From: PALSA-1006 sp964571195
GTDB taxonomy: Bacteria; Pseudomonadota; Gammaproteobacteria; Burkholderiales; Gallionellaceae
DNA: 64,000 bases
Direction of reading: 5' to 3'
NCBI GenBank assembly: GCA_964571195.1
Contig: CAZNAD010000008.1
Coordinates: 19,604-83,603, forward strand
A program made the translations under genes and the position numbers. Below are positions 34,861 through 43,500 of this stretch, in pieces (the first letter of the stretch is position 1; each line of letters starts with the position of its first letter). Under the pieces are notes generated by a model. The model saw only the letters and a program-made list of their open reading frames with translations. It was not told the origin of the DNA and did no database searches.

Positions 34861-35610
34861 TTAACCTCTTTCTGGGATAAGGGGATTCGTGGCGCGATAA
34901 ACTTCGGTGTAACACAGAACCATGCCGAATTTCTCCTCGAGTTTTATCGAGCCAACGGCGGCGAGTCTGCGCAGTAGCGGAAGATGTGCTTTGAGATCGG
35001 CGGGCAGAGGCCAGTCCTGTCGACCGACCCGCTGCACTGTTGCGAAATTTGCTCTGGCAGTTTGCAATAGTTTGTCCACGTTCGACAGGGACAACAGCGG
35101 AAAGAACAGGCTGCCACCGGGATTGAGATGGGCAGGGGCGTTGCACAGGATGTCGGCGATCAGATCGATGCCATCCTCTCCCGTGTTACAGGGTACCCCC
35201 TGAAACCAGGGCGAGACTACGGCGACGTCCTGTGCAATGCCGGAGATATCATCCACGACCACATCGAACCGCTCGTTTGCCCAGGGCTCGAACAGCGAGC
35301 CGCCACGCACCTCAGCAGCACAACCATGGCGCGCAAAGTTCTCTCGGCTGCACAATACTGCGGGCTCGCTCAGATCGGATGCATACACCGGCGTTTTGAT
35401 GAGGCCGCTACGATGAAGTGCAAGACCCACCACCCCGGTTCCGCAGCCCAGCTCAAGCAGAGTGACCGGTGTCGAAACAGCGTCTCTGACAGCCTGAATC
35501 AACAGCGTCGTGGTTGCATTTGGCGTAAAAACACCGGGAGCTGTGACTAGCGAGAGTGGTTGCTCGGGCCCGATAGAAAAGCTGATCTCTGTACGTTGTG
35601 TGCTGGTCAT
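34861..35610 (-). CDS. SAM-dependent methyltransferase (HemK/MTS-like Rossmann fold)
   Basis: A 249-residue class I methyltransferase with motif I LLELGCGTGVVGLAL near residues 50-64 and the acidic SAM-ribose contact in YASDLSEPA. The N-terminal block TPNATTTLLIQ resembles small-molecule MTS/PrmC-type enzymes. Where those have NPPY, this protein reads DDISG, so it is not a glutamine methyltransferase. It may methylate the acyl intermediate or the sugar. It sits between the ketoreductase and the ACP in one operon. Confidence 0.75.
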   Translation of the reverse strand: MTSTQRTEISFSIGPEQPLSLVTAPGVFTPNATTTLLIQAVRDAVSTPVTLLELGCGTGVVGLALHRSGLIKTPVYASDLSEPAVLCSRENFARHGCAAEVRGGSLFEPWANERFDVVVDDISGIAQDVAVVSPWFQGVPCNTGEDGIDLIADILCNAPAHLNPGGSLFFPLLSLSNVDKLLQTARANFATVQRVGRQDWPLPADLKAHLPLLRRLAAVGSIKLEEKFGMVLCYTEVYRATNPLIPERG

Positions 35611-35645
35611 GGCTCTGTCGTGTTCTGGATGGCGTGGATTTTAAT

Positions 35646-36329
35646 TCAGATGCCGCCGTCGATGTTAATCGCACTGCCGTTAACGTATTCCGATTTCATC
35701 AGGAACTCGATGGCATTCACGATATTGGAAGGCTCGCCGAGCCGTCTGGATGGGATGGATTCGGTAATGTCCTGGCGCATCTTCTCGCTCAGTGTTTCAA
35801 TCAGCCCTGTGTTGAAGTAACCAGCCACCAGCACGTTCGAGGTGATGCCGAAACGCGCATACTCGTTTGCCAATACGCGCGACATCCCCAACAGACCGGT
35901 CTTTGCGGTCGAATAGGCCAGCGTTCCCGGCACACCGCGCATTCCGGCAACCGATGAAATATGAATTATGCGTCCCCATTTTTCCGCAATCATTGGCATC
36001 AGCATGGCGCGGGTCAGCAGGAAATTCCCGCGCAGATTCACGTTGATCGCCTGGTCCCAATCGCTGATGTCGAGTTTGGCGGCGAGACTGTCGCGGCTGA
36101 GCGCTGCGGCATGTACGAGGGTAATCCGTGATAACTTATCGTTCATCTTGGCCGCAAAGTCGTTTACTTCGCGCTCCGAAGTCAGATCGAGCTGCTGTAG
36201 CGTGACCCTCTCCAGGCCGGTAATGTCGGGCTGTTTCGAATGATAGACAGCTGTCACATGATCCAGCTTGCTCAATGCAGGCAGGATGGCGCGGCCAATG
36301 CCACCAGAGGCTCCTGTCAGGATGATCAT
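35646..36329 (-). CDS. FabG-like 3-oxoacyl-ACP reductase (SDR)
   Basis: A 227-residue classical SDR with the NADPH loop TGASGGIG (5-12), HISSVAG with catalytic Ser126, and Y139-x3-K143 in YSTAK. I chose the ATG at 36329, which overlaps the ketosynthase stop (ATGA); an ATG 33 bases earlier is possible. Its position next to a FabH-like enzyme and an ACP supports reduction of 3-oxoacyl-ACP to 3-hydroxyacyl-ACP in a dedicated pathway. Confidence 0.83.
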   Translation of the reverse strand: MIILTGASGGIGRAILPALSKLDHVTAVYHSKQPDITGLERVTLQQLDLTSEREVNDFAAKMNDKLSRITLVHAAALSRDSLAAKLDISDWDQAINVNLRGNFLLTRAMLMPMIAEKWGRIIHISSVAGMRGVPGTLAYSTAKTGLLGMSRVLANEYARFGITSNVLVAGYFNTGLIETLSEKMRQDITESIPSRRLGEPSNIVNAIEFLMKSEYVNGSAINIDGGI

Positions 36330-37300
36330 ATCGCCGACCAGCGCATCAATGTCGCGCCCCATGAGAGTCCCACGCCAAATCCGACAAGCATGACTCTATC
36401 TCCGTCTTTCAGGCGACCTTGTGTCGCCGCATCCTTGAGTGCAATGGGGATGGAGGCCGAGACGGTGTTGCCGATGCTCTCAAAATTGGTATAGACCTTA
36501 TCCTTGTCTAATGCCATCGTACGAATCAGATTCTCGATCACCAGTTTGCTGGCTTGATGGAATACGAACAGATCGATGTCTGCGAGCGTCAATCTGGCGC
36601 GTTCGAGCAATGCGTCGATACTTGATGGCACTACGCGCATGGTGAACAGGAACACGTCACTGCCCTGCATCTCCAATGTGCCGCAACCAACTGAGGCAGC
36701 CTCTCCGCGTGCCCCGCTGTTTCTGACGATGAGTCGGTCGTAACCTGCGCCGTCGGTACCGAATTCGAACGGTCCGAGCTGGTCGGCATCGCAACCTTCC
36801 AGCAGGGCAGCCGCAGCGCCATCGCTGAACAGCGGGCGACAGGTGCGATCGTTCTTGCCGATGTATTTGGTATAGGTGTCCGCACATAGTACCAAGCCAC
36901 GATGAGCCGCGCCTGATTCGATCAGGCTGCCCGCGATCGCCAGTGCATTCACGAAACCGGAGCAGCCCAGATTGACATCAAAAGCCATACAGTTCTTTGT
37001 CAAACCAAGTCGTTCCTGCAGGATACAGGCACTGGTCGGCAGCACATAATCCGGCGATTGTGTGACCAGAATCAGCAGATCGATCTCTGCACAGCGCGAA
37101 TCTCGCTCCAGCAACTTTTTACCTGCGGCACAAGCCAGATCGACCGCAGTCTCTCCCGGTGCGGAGACATGGCGGCTGAAGATGCCGGTCTTGTCGAGGA
37201 TCTTCGGCATGTCCCAATCGGGATTATCGTGCTGTAACACATCTACGCCTTCAATCGTCTCGGGCAGATGGTATTCGATGGCGCTGATCTTAACTTTCAT
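36326..37300 (-). CDS. FabH-like 3-oxoacyl-ACP synthase III
   Basis: A 324-residue thiolase-fold enzyme with the complete KAS III triad: Cys113 in NLGCSGF, His248 in VFHQAS and Asn278 in IGNTVSAS. KAS III condenses an acyl-CoA with malonyl-ACP. Its place in a glycan operon with its own ACP and reductase, away from fabD/fabG/acpP, suggests it makes a short 3-oxoacyl chain for sugar decoration. That fits the precedent of hydroxybutyryl-amide sugars. The starter unit is unknown. Confidence 0.88.
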   Translation of the reverse strand: MKVKISAIEYHLPETIEGVDVLQHDNPDWDMPKILDKTGIFSRHVSAPGETAVDLACAAGKKLLERDSRCAEIDLLILVTQSPDYVLPTSACILQERLGLTKNCMAFDVNLGCSGFVNALAIAGSLIESGAAHRGLVLCADTYTKYIGKNDRTCRPLFSDGAAAALLEGCDADQLGPFEFGTDGAGYDRLIVRNSGARGEAASVGCGTLEMQGSDVFLFTMRVVPSSIDALLERARLTLADIDLFVFHQASKLVIENLIRTMALDKDKVYTNFESIGNTVSASIPIALKDAATQGRLKDGDRVMLVGFGVGLSWGATLMRWSAI

Positions 37301-37339
37301 TTATCACTTATTCAGAATGGCCATGTCCGTATGGTCAGT

Positions 37340-37696
37340 TCAGTTACTTTTGTTCAGGGATAATATCGCCAGCCCCGCGATGACGAGCATCAATCCGACC
37401 CAGTAGCTGGTGCTGGGAAAAGACTTTTCGATCACCGACTGGAAGATAGCGGCAAAGAAGATGGCCGTGGCTGAAATCGGATAGGCGTATCTTATATCAA
37501 ACCTAGACAGGATATAGATCCACAGAATCATCGCGAAGGCATAGATGAATATGCCCAGCCACAGCCAGTAGCTGTGCAGCGCTGCGCGGAGGGAAAAACC
37601 TTGAGCGGGAAAAAGGTCTTTCGAGGCCAGCGCTAGGACGATCTGCCCCACTGCCATAATGACAGCGAATAGCAGTGTGATGGCTACATTTGTCAT
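37340..37696 (-). CDS. SMR/EmrE-like small four-helix membrane protein, possible lipid-sugar flippase
   Basis: A 118-residue protein with four hydrophobic segments and no large soluble part. It resembles the EamA/SMR fold, including ArnE/ArnF that flip undecaprenyl-phosphate sugars. The ATG overlaps the stop of the polyprenyl-phosphate glycosyltransferase (ATGA), which favours a flippase role for that enzyme's product over drug efflux. The SMR active-site glutamate of EmrE in helix 1 is not obvious, which also argues against drug export. Confidence 0.7.
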   Translation of the reverse strand: MTNVAITLLFAVIMAVGQIVLALASKDLFPAQGFSLRAALHSYWLWLGIFIYAFAMILWIYILSRFDIRYAYPISATAIFFAAIFQSVIEKSFPSTSYWVGLMLVIAGLAILSLNKSN

Positions 37697-38694
37697 GTCG
37701 CGCTCCGCAACGGGAAAGTTGAATGTCCCTGCAATCTGCGGTGCAGGGGCTGGACAGGGATGGATGCGATGTCATAGGCGAGAAAGGCGAGTACCAGTTG
37801 CATGCCCATCAGTGTGGGCAGGGCGGATAACATGACCGTGCCGGTGGGGGTGGAGATGCCTTCGCGTACCGCTAAGAACCAATGCCATCCGCCGAAACCC
37901 ATGCCAAAAAGCAGTAACGCCAATCCCAGAGGCAGCTCGATCGAGGCTAATGAAAGATCTCGCAGATAATAGTTGTAGAAGATGCGTTTGGACAAATTGC
38001 GCAAATGTTTGACCAGGAACTCGCCGAGTATTCTGGATATCTTCAGATTGCTCACCTCATCGCAATATCTGGCATCCATCGGAATATCCACCACCACTGC
38101 GCGCAGCGTATTAAGTCTAAACAGCATGTCAGTTTCGAAGAAGTAGCGGTTGCTGATCTTGGCAAACGGCAGGTGCGACGCTACGCGGGCATGGATGGCC
38201 GTATAACCGTTGGTTGGATCGAACAGGTTCCAGTACCCAGACGAGAGTTTCGTCATGAACGACAACACCGCGTTGCCGAATAGTCGAATGCCGGGCATGG
38301 CACTGATCTTTTCGAGATCGAAGAATCGGTTGCCCTTTGTATAATCGGCTTCCCCTGACAGAATGGGTTGGACGAAGTCGGATATCAGTGCGGGATCCAT
38401 CTGCCCGTCACCGTCTACCTTAACGATCACTTCCATACCGTCGGCGATGGCAGCACGGTATCCGGCCATTACCGCACCACCAACACCGAGATTGGCTTCA
38501 TTACAGATTACAACGACTCGTTCGTCCGTGCAGTTCTCGCGCACAAACTTGCCGCTGCCATCGGGGCAACAATCATCAACCACATATATTCTGGAAACTT
38601 CGTCGCCGATGCCGCCAACGACTTGAAGAATGTGACTCTTTACTTTATAAGCGGGTATGACCACGCAGATTTTTGCGATTGGAGCACTGGACAT
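37693..38694 (-). CDS. Polyprenyl-phosphate glycosyltransferase (DPM1/ArnC/GtrB-like GT2)
   Basis: A 333-residue GT2 enzyme with CVVIPAYKV, YVVDDCCPDGS and VKVDGDGQMDP (the DxD metal site) in the N-terminal 110 residues. Two hydrophobic segments lie near the C-terminus (about 245-320). This layout matches enzymes that load one sugar onto undecaprenyl or dolichyl phosphate at the inner membrane. It is the first gene of the minus-strand operon and overlaps the SMR-like gene by 4 bases. The sugar donor is not identifiable from sequence. Confidence 0.83.
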   Translation of the reverse strand: MSSAPIAKICVVIPAYKVKSHILQVVGGIGDEVSRIYVVDDCCPDGSGKFVRENCTDERVVVICNEANLGVGGAVMAGYRAAIADGMEVIVKVDGDGQMDPALISDFVQPILSGEADYTKGNRFFDLEKISAMPGIRLFGNAVLSFMTKLSSGYWNLFDPTNGYTAIHARVASHLPFAKISNRYFFETDMLFRLNTLRAVVVDIPMDARYCDEVSNLKISRILGEFLVKHLRNLSKRIFYNYYLRDLSLASIELPLGLALLLFGMGFGGWHWFLAVREGISTPTGTVMLSALPTLMGMQLVLAFLAYDIASIPVQPLHRRLQGHSTFPLRSAT

Positions 38695-38767
38695 GTATTT
38701 TCCTTGGCCCCCCGGCTGTCTTAGCAGTGAGGCAGACTACTGACACTTGACTGAAATGTAACATGTG

Positions 38768-39589
38768 ATGGCCATTTACGCGATAGGTGACATACAAGGC
38801 TGTTATGCCGAGCTCCAGCAGTTGCTGGAAAAGATCCGCTTCGATCCGACCCAGGATCACATCTGGCTGGTGGGTGATCTGGTCAACCGTGGTCCGGGAT
38901 CATTGGAGGTGCTGCGGCTGGTGAAATCATTTGGCGACCGTGCCATCACCGTGCTCGGCAATCACGATCTGCATCTGCTTGCGGTCGCTGCAGGTGAGGC
39001 TGCATTGCATCGCAGCGATACACTGGATGAGATATTGAACGCGCCTGATCGGGACGAGTTGCTTGCCTGGTTACGGCATCAGCGCTTGTTGTATGCCGAA
39101 GGGGATTACGTCTTAGTGCATGCCGGATTGTTGCCGCAATGGAGTGTGAGGCAAGCGGCCGGTCTTGCACGCGAGGTGGAAAAGGCTTTGCGCGGCGACG
39201 ACTACGCCACATTCTTCGAGCACATGTATGGCAATTCACCGCATGGATGGAGCGATGATTACAGCGGTTACAAACGACTTCGCGTCATCACCAATGCGCT
39301 CACGCGCATGCGCATCTGCACCCCGCAGGGTGAGATGGAATTCAAATTCAAAGGGGAAGTGGAAAAGATTCCGCACGGCTACGTGCCGTGGTTCGATTTG
39401 CCCAAGCGCAAGAGCCGTGATGCGACCGTTATCTTCGGTCACTGGTCCGCATTGGGACTGAAGGTCATGCCGAATATCATCGCTTTGGATACCGGATGCC
39501 TATGGGGCGGGACGTTGACGGCCATTCGTCTCGAAGACCGCCAACTGTTCCAAGTGGCATGTACCAATCCGGTGGCACAGGATTGGTAA
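38768..39589 (+). CDS. apaH: Symmetrical bis(5'-nucleosyl)-tetraphosphatase
   Basis: A 273-residue calcineurin-like phosphoesterase that cleaves Ap4A to two ADP. The metal-site motifs are at the start (GDIQGCYAEL, GDLVNRGPGSLE, LGNHDLHLL), followed by a VLVHAGLLPQW block. I take the ATG at 38768; a GTG one codon before it is possible. It is divergent from the glycan operon, with 73 bases between, and convergent with infA. Confidence 0.93.
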   Translation: MAIYAIGDIQGCYAELQQLLEKIRFDPTQDHIWLVGDLVNRGPGSLEVLRLVKSFGDRAITVLGNHDLHLLAVAAGEAALHRSDTLDEILNAPDRDELLAWLRHQRLLYAEGDYVLVHAGLLPQWSVRQAAGLAREVEKALRGDDYATFFEHMYGNSPHGWSDDYSGYKRLRVITNALTRMRICTPQGEMEFKFKGEVEKIPHGYVPWFDLPKRKSRDATVIFGHWSALGLKVMPNIIALDTGCLWGGTLTAIRLEDRQLFQVACTNPVAQDW

Positions 39590-39598
39590 CGGGCTTTC

Positions 39599-39859
39599 TT
39601 AATACCTGCGCGCTTGCGGGGTGTAGGCACTGCTCCGCACATCGAGATGGCGGAAAGTGATGCGTCCCTTGCTCAGGTCGTAAGGAGAAAGCTCAAGCGA
39701 CACCTTGTCGCCGGCGATGATACGGATATGGTTCTTCTTCATCTTGCCGGCGCTGTAGGCGATGAGCTTGTGGCCGTTCTCCAGCGTCACGCGAAAGCGC
39801 GAATCCGGCAGCACTTCATCCACCATGCCGCTCATTTCGAGCAGCGCTTCCTTCGCCAT
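39599..39859 (-). CDS. infA: Translation initiation factor IF-1 (long paralogue)
   Basis: An 86-residue S1/OB-fold protein with typical IF-1 blocks (GMVDEVLPDSRFRVTLENGH, GDKVSLELSPYDLSKGRI). At 86 residues it is longer than the 72-residue IF-1 of ribosomal operons. It carries a 15-residue basic tail, as in the second infA found in many betaproteobacteria. Its ATG overlaps the stop of the cold-shock gene (TAATG), so the two are translationally coupled. Confidence 0.9.
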   Translation of the reverse strand: MAKEALLEMSGMVDEVLPDSRFRVTLENGHKLIAYSAGKMKKNHIRIIAGDKVSLELSPYDLSKGRITFRHLDVRSSAYTPQARRY

Positions 39860-40065
39860 TATTCCGCGCCGCGGATGTTCGACGCCTGCTGACCTTTGGG
39901 GCCGGCTGTGATGTCGAAATTCACACGCTGACCTTCGGTCAATGTCTTGAAACCTGCGCTCTGGATTGCGGAGAAATGCGCGAACAGATCATCGCCGCCA
40001 TTCTCCGGAGTGATGAAGCCAAAACCTTTTGCATCGTTGAACCACTTAACTGTACCTGCTGCCAT
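39859..40065 (-). CDS. Cold-shock domain protein
   Basis: A 68-residue OB-fold protein with RNP1 KGFGFI and RNP2 DLFAHF, where most Csp proteins have VFVHF. It binds single-stranded RNA and DNA. A strong AGGAG lies 8 bases before the ATG. The 200-base gap upstream, to the kinase gene, gives room for a long leader, as csp mRNAs often have; no specific element was recognised in it. Confidence 0.93.
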   Translation of the reverse strand: MAAGTVKWFNDAKGFGFITPENGGDDLFAHFSAIQSAGFKTLTEGQRVNFDITAGPKGQQASNIRGAE

Positions 40066-40265
40066 GATGAATCTCCTGAAAAAATATAAAGGGACTAGCC
40101 CCGAGTAGGGCGAAGATCAAGACGGCAAGAAGATGAAGGAAGGAATTACCGCAGAACGGAGACTAACCAGACAACAACGACAGACTTGAGAATCGCGGCG
40201 CGCACTGTGCGCTTAATCGCGGGGAATAGCAAACGAATTCTGATGTTTCTGAAACGCCTAGCTGG

Positions 40266-41180
40266 CTAGGTGCGTTGCAACAGCTTCCGCATCATCTGTG
40301 CTGCCTGTCTCACATATCCTCCGCCGAACAGGTTCGCATGATTGAGGATGTGGTAGAGATTGTACAGGTCGCGGCGATTTTCATAACCGTCATCGAGCGG
40401 CCACGTCGCGCGGTACGCGGCATAAAAATCGGCGGGGTAGCCCCCGAACAGTTCCGTCATGGCGATATCGCATTCGCGATCACCGTAATAGACAGCCGGG
40501 TCGAAGAGTATGGGAGTGCCATCGGCCAGAAAGGCATGGTTGCCACTCCACAGGTCTCCATGCAACAGTGAAGGCTGCGGGATATGTCCCGCAAAAAGAG
40601 CGGGCAGGGAATCGAGCAGGCATTTCCCCAAGTGCTGCAATTCATCAGCGTGACCGTTCTTTGTCGCGAGTTTCAATTGAAAGCCCAGACGCTGTTCGCG
40701 CCAGAAAGAGAGCCAGTCATCTTTCCAGTCGTTTGGCTGCGGCGAGGTGCCGATGAAATTATCGTACGCAAAACCGAATCGAGATGCCGAGCAGCGATGC
40801 AGTGCGGCCAGTTGTTTACCCAGTAACATCGCATCACCGCGAGATTGCAGTTCCAGATGTTCAAGCACCAGATAACTCTGCTGCATTGTTGTGCCATGCA
40901 CCACAGGGCATGGCACACGCAGGGTGCCGGTTGCGGCGATGGTTTCGAGTCCATGTGTTTCGGCAGCGAAGATATCGATATGGCGCGCGGCATTCAATTT
41001 GAGGAAGTATCGTGAGCCGTCCGTACCGTCGAGGTGGAACGCCTCATTGATGCTGCCACCCGCGACGGGTGTCACTCGATGCAATGCGAATGGATGCCCG
41101 GTCGCGGAGTGGATCGCTGCGGTAACGGTATGCCAGATCGCCTTGTCAGGGGAATCGTGCGGCATATATTGCGAATGCAA
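40266..41180 (-). CDS. Fructosamine-3-kinase family protein
   Basis: A 304-residue kinase of the FN3K family, related to aminoglycoside phosphotransferases. It has SLLHGDLWSGNHAF (catalytic loop with the Asp) and FDPAVYYGDRECDIAM (metal-binding Asp). The N-terminal VAGGSINEAFHL is a glycine-rich nucleotide loop. Bacterial members phosphorylate ketosamines or ribulosamines to allow deglycation. It is a single gene between a cold-shock gene and a multihaem cytochrome gene. Confidence 0.85.
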   Translation of the reverse strand: MHSQYMPHDSPDKAIWHTVTAAIHSATGHPFALHRVTPVAGGSINEAFHLDGTDGSRYFLKLNAARHIDIFAAETHGLETIAATGTLRVPCPVVHGTTMQQSYLVLEHLELQSRGDAMLLGKQLAALHRCSASRFGFAYDNFIGTSPQPNDWKDDWLSFWREQRLGFQLKLATKNGHADELQHLGKCLLDSLPALFAGHIPQPSLLHGDLWSGNHAFLADGTPILFDPAVYYGDRECDIAMTELFGGYPADFYAAYRATWPLDDGYENRRDLYNLYHILNHANLFGGGYVRQAAQMMRKLLQRT

Positions 41181-41224
41181 ATGTTCTCATCAATTATCCA
41201 GTGTTCCCATTTTTCGTTCTGGCA

Positions 41225-42418
41225 TCATCTGTCCCAAGTGTTGACCGTGTGGCAGCCACTGTTGTCGCAGTTGTAATATGTTGAGCCGACGGCCGGTGTC
41301 CCGTGTTCTTCTGCGGCCTTGGCCAGATGGCAGGAAGCACAGGTGTGTTTACCCTGTTGTGCGGCATGATTGAATGTCCAGGATGTCGTCGTGTGGCAGG
41401 CATCGCAGGAGGCCAGATAGGCTGTCGCAGTGTGGTTGCTTGGCCGTTTGGCAAGATGGCACTCTAGGCACCGGTTCGCCTCGTTACCCGTATGTCCGGA
41501 GGCTCCCAGCCATGTGGTATAGGATCGGTGGCAGACCTCACATCCCGATGTCGTTGAGATATGGTTGGTCTTCACGGGGGTGAAATTTGTGCCGGTGACA
41601 TAGCTGTGGCAAGTGGCACAGCTGGCAGCGCCGGAGTGATTGTATGCAGCAGATGACCACCTAGTCGTGCTGTGGCAACTGTCGCATGCATAGACAGCTC
41701 TGCCGCCTGATGAGTGGTTCGCAGGTTTTCCGGTGGGGTAAGCCGCGCTATTGTGGCAATTGGAGCAAGAACCCGTGACGACAGCGACATGATTGAACGT
41801 GGTCGGGATCCAGGCCACACTACGGTGGCACCGGTCGCAACTTTCCGTCGCTCTCAACCCGCTGCTGTGGCTAGCGGTCTTCCCTGTCGCGATCCTGTCG
41901 TTATGGCAGGTGGAACAGGAGCCTGGTTTGGCCATGCCGTGGTTGTATTTTGCCCCCAAGAAAGTGACGTTGTTGGTATGGCAGACCTCGCAAGACTCGG
42001 TCGTGGCGATGTGATTGAGCGACATTGCCGTTGCGATGATCCTCCGTCCCTTGGTGTGGCAGCCCGCACAGTTCCGGGGAGCACCTTTGAATATCCCGCC
42101 GGGGTGGCATGCAGCGCATTCAACGATGACATGTGCGCCGGTCAGAGGGAATCCTGTCACGGTGTGGTCGAATTTGCGCCGGGTGCGTTCGACGTATATT
42201 TGAGCATCCGCTTGAGATACGCCGCGTGTCAGACGTTCGAGTAGTTGGTCGAAATCTGGAGCGGGCTGACTTGGTTGCGGTTTCCCGGAGGTCATCGAGC
42301 CTTCAGAATGAGCCGCTGTCGCTGAAATGAGAAGCATTGCTGCCAGTGTCGCCGACAGCAATAGTCTGAAAAATGATTCGATTCTTTCAGAGGCAGCCCG
42401 TTTCATGTCCATCTTCAC
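41225..42418 (-). CDS. Periplasmic multihaem cytochrome c (12 CXXCH plus one CX4CH)
   Basis: A 397-residue protein with a cleavable-type signal peptide near residues 15-38. I count twelve CXXCH haem motifs (CAACH, CAGCH, CEVCH, CSTCH, CDRCH, CSNCH, CDSCH, CATCH, CEVCH, CLECH, CDACH, CASCH) and a final CDNSGCH, which has four residues between the cysteines. Many His residues between them (NH-x, SH-x) can be distal ligands. It probably carries electrons across the periplasm. The final CX4CH may bind a thirteenth haem or none. Three ATG codons lie within the first five codons, so the start is approximate. Confidence 0.88.
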   Translation of the reverse strand: MKMDMKRAASERIESFFRLLLSATLAAMLLISATAAHSEGSMTSGKPQPSQPAPDFDQLLERLTRGVSQADAQIYVERTRRKFDHTVTGFPLTGAHVIVECAACHPGGIFKGAPRNCAGCHTKGRRIIATAMSLNHIATTESCEVCHTNNVTFLGAKYNHGMAKPGSCSTCHNDRIATGKTASHSSGLRATESCDRCHRSVAWIPTTFNHVAVVTGSCSNCHNSAAYPTGKPANHSSGGRAVYACDSCHSTTRWSSAAYNHSGAASCATCHSYVTGTNFTPVKTNHISTTSGCEVCHRSYTTWLGASGHTGNEANRCLECHLAKRPSNHTATAYLASCDACHTTTSWTFNHAAQQGKHTCASCHLAKAAEEHGTPAVGSTYYNCDNSGCHTVNTWDR

Positions 42419-42506
42419 CTGACATCGCGGTGGCCTCTATTCTGCCACAAATCAATGAGGACTCAGCACGCGCCGGGGAAAGGCTCGGCGCGCGCTTCGG
42501 TGGGGG

Positions 42507-43445
42507 CTACAGGGTGACGGCGAAGCCGAAATGTTTCTTAAACAGATCGGCGATCTCGGCATGGGAGTGGCGGTGGTTCTGACCGCCACGGCTGGCGATC
42601 TTGAGCGAACCCATCAGTGAGGCCAGGCGACCGGTCGTTTCCCAATCCCAGCCACGCTGGATGCCATACAGCAGACCTGCGCGATAGGCGTCGCCGCAAC
42701 CGGTCGGATCGACCACGGCAACAGGCTTTGGGGTGGGGATGGCGATCTGTTTGCCGTCCGCATAGATGAGTGAACCGTCCGCACCCAGCGTGACGATCAG
42801 TGCGGTGACGCGCTGTGCGATGTCGGCCAGTGTCTTGCCAGTCTTGTCTTGCAGCATCTTCGCTTCGTAATCGTTCACGGTGATGTAGTTCGCTTGCTCG
42901 ATGAAATCGAGCAACTCGTTGCCGGAAAACATCGGCATTCCCTGTCCGGGATCGAATACGAAGGGGATATTGGCATCGGCGAACTCCTGCGCGTGTTTCA
43001 GCATGCCATCACGCCCATCCGGCGATACGATGCCGAGCGATACTTCTTTGGCGGCGTTCACATGGTTGAGGTGTGACATCGACATCGCTCCGGGGTGGAA
43101 TGCGGTGATCTGGTTGTCGTCGAGATCGGTGGTGATAAACGCCTGTCCGGTGAAGTTGCCGGGTACGGTACGGATATGGGTCTGCGGCAAGCCAAGCTTC
43201 TCCAGACGTGTGGCGTAAGGACCGAAATCATCCCCTACTGTTGCCATGATCAACGGACGTCCGCCCAGCAATTGCAGGTTATAAGCGATGTTTCCTGCGC
43301 AGCCGCCGTATTCGCGGCGCATCTCCGGGACTAGGAAAGAAACATTGAGCACATGGATCTGTTCGGGGAGGATGTGCTTTTTGAAATGGTCCTTGAACAC
43401 CATGATGGTGTCATATGCCATAGAACCGCAGATCAGTGTATTCAT
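42507..43445 (-). CDS. PfkB-family carbohydrate kinase (adenosine kinase-like)
   Basis: A 312-residue ribokinase-fold kinase. The N-terminal signature is around REYGGCAGNIAYNLQLLGG and the C-terminal anion-hole motif is DPTGCGDAYRAGL. Sequence and length resemble the bacterial adenosine kinase-like PfkB group. A GC-rich hairpin without a U-run lies in the gap after its stop (about 42469-42494). It may be cotranscribed with dgkA upstream. Confidence 0.85.
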   Translation of the reverse strand: MNTLICGSMAYDTIMVFKDHFKKHILPEQIHVLNVSFLVPEMRREYGGCAGNIAYNLQLLGGRPLIMATVGDDFGPYATRLEKLGLPQTHIRTVPGNFTGQAFITTDLDDNQITAFHPGAMSMSHLNHVNAAKEVSLGIVSPDGRDGMLKHAQEFADANIPFVFDPGQGMPMFSGNELLDFIEQANYITVNDYEAKMLQDKTGKTLADIAQRVTALIVTLGADGSLIYADGKQIAIPTPKPVAVVDPTGCGDAYRAGLLYGIQRGWDWETTGRLASLMGSLKIASRGGQNHRHSHAEIADLFKKHFGFAVTL

Positions 43446-43500
43446 AAAATCGTTCCAGTTGGTTTGATTGGGTGTTACGGGAGAATTATATCAGCAGAGT

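Noticed and set aside
40198..40212. Palindrome GCGCACTGTGCGC upstream of the cold-shock gene as an operator
   Set aside because: It is a single short palindrome with no matching regulator site or promoter in view.
41225..42418. Regularly spaced TGCCAC/GTGGCA words as a possible CRISPR or DNA repeat array
   Set aside because: They are the CXXCH codons of the multihaem cytochrome, with irregular spacing and an intact reading frame.
42469..42494. GC hairpin after the PfkB gene as a rho-independent terminator
   Set aside because: The 7 to 8 base stem is followed by no U-run on the minus strand, so I mention it only as a hairpin.
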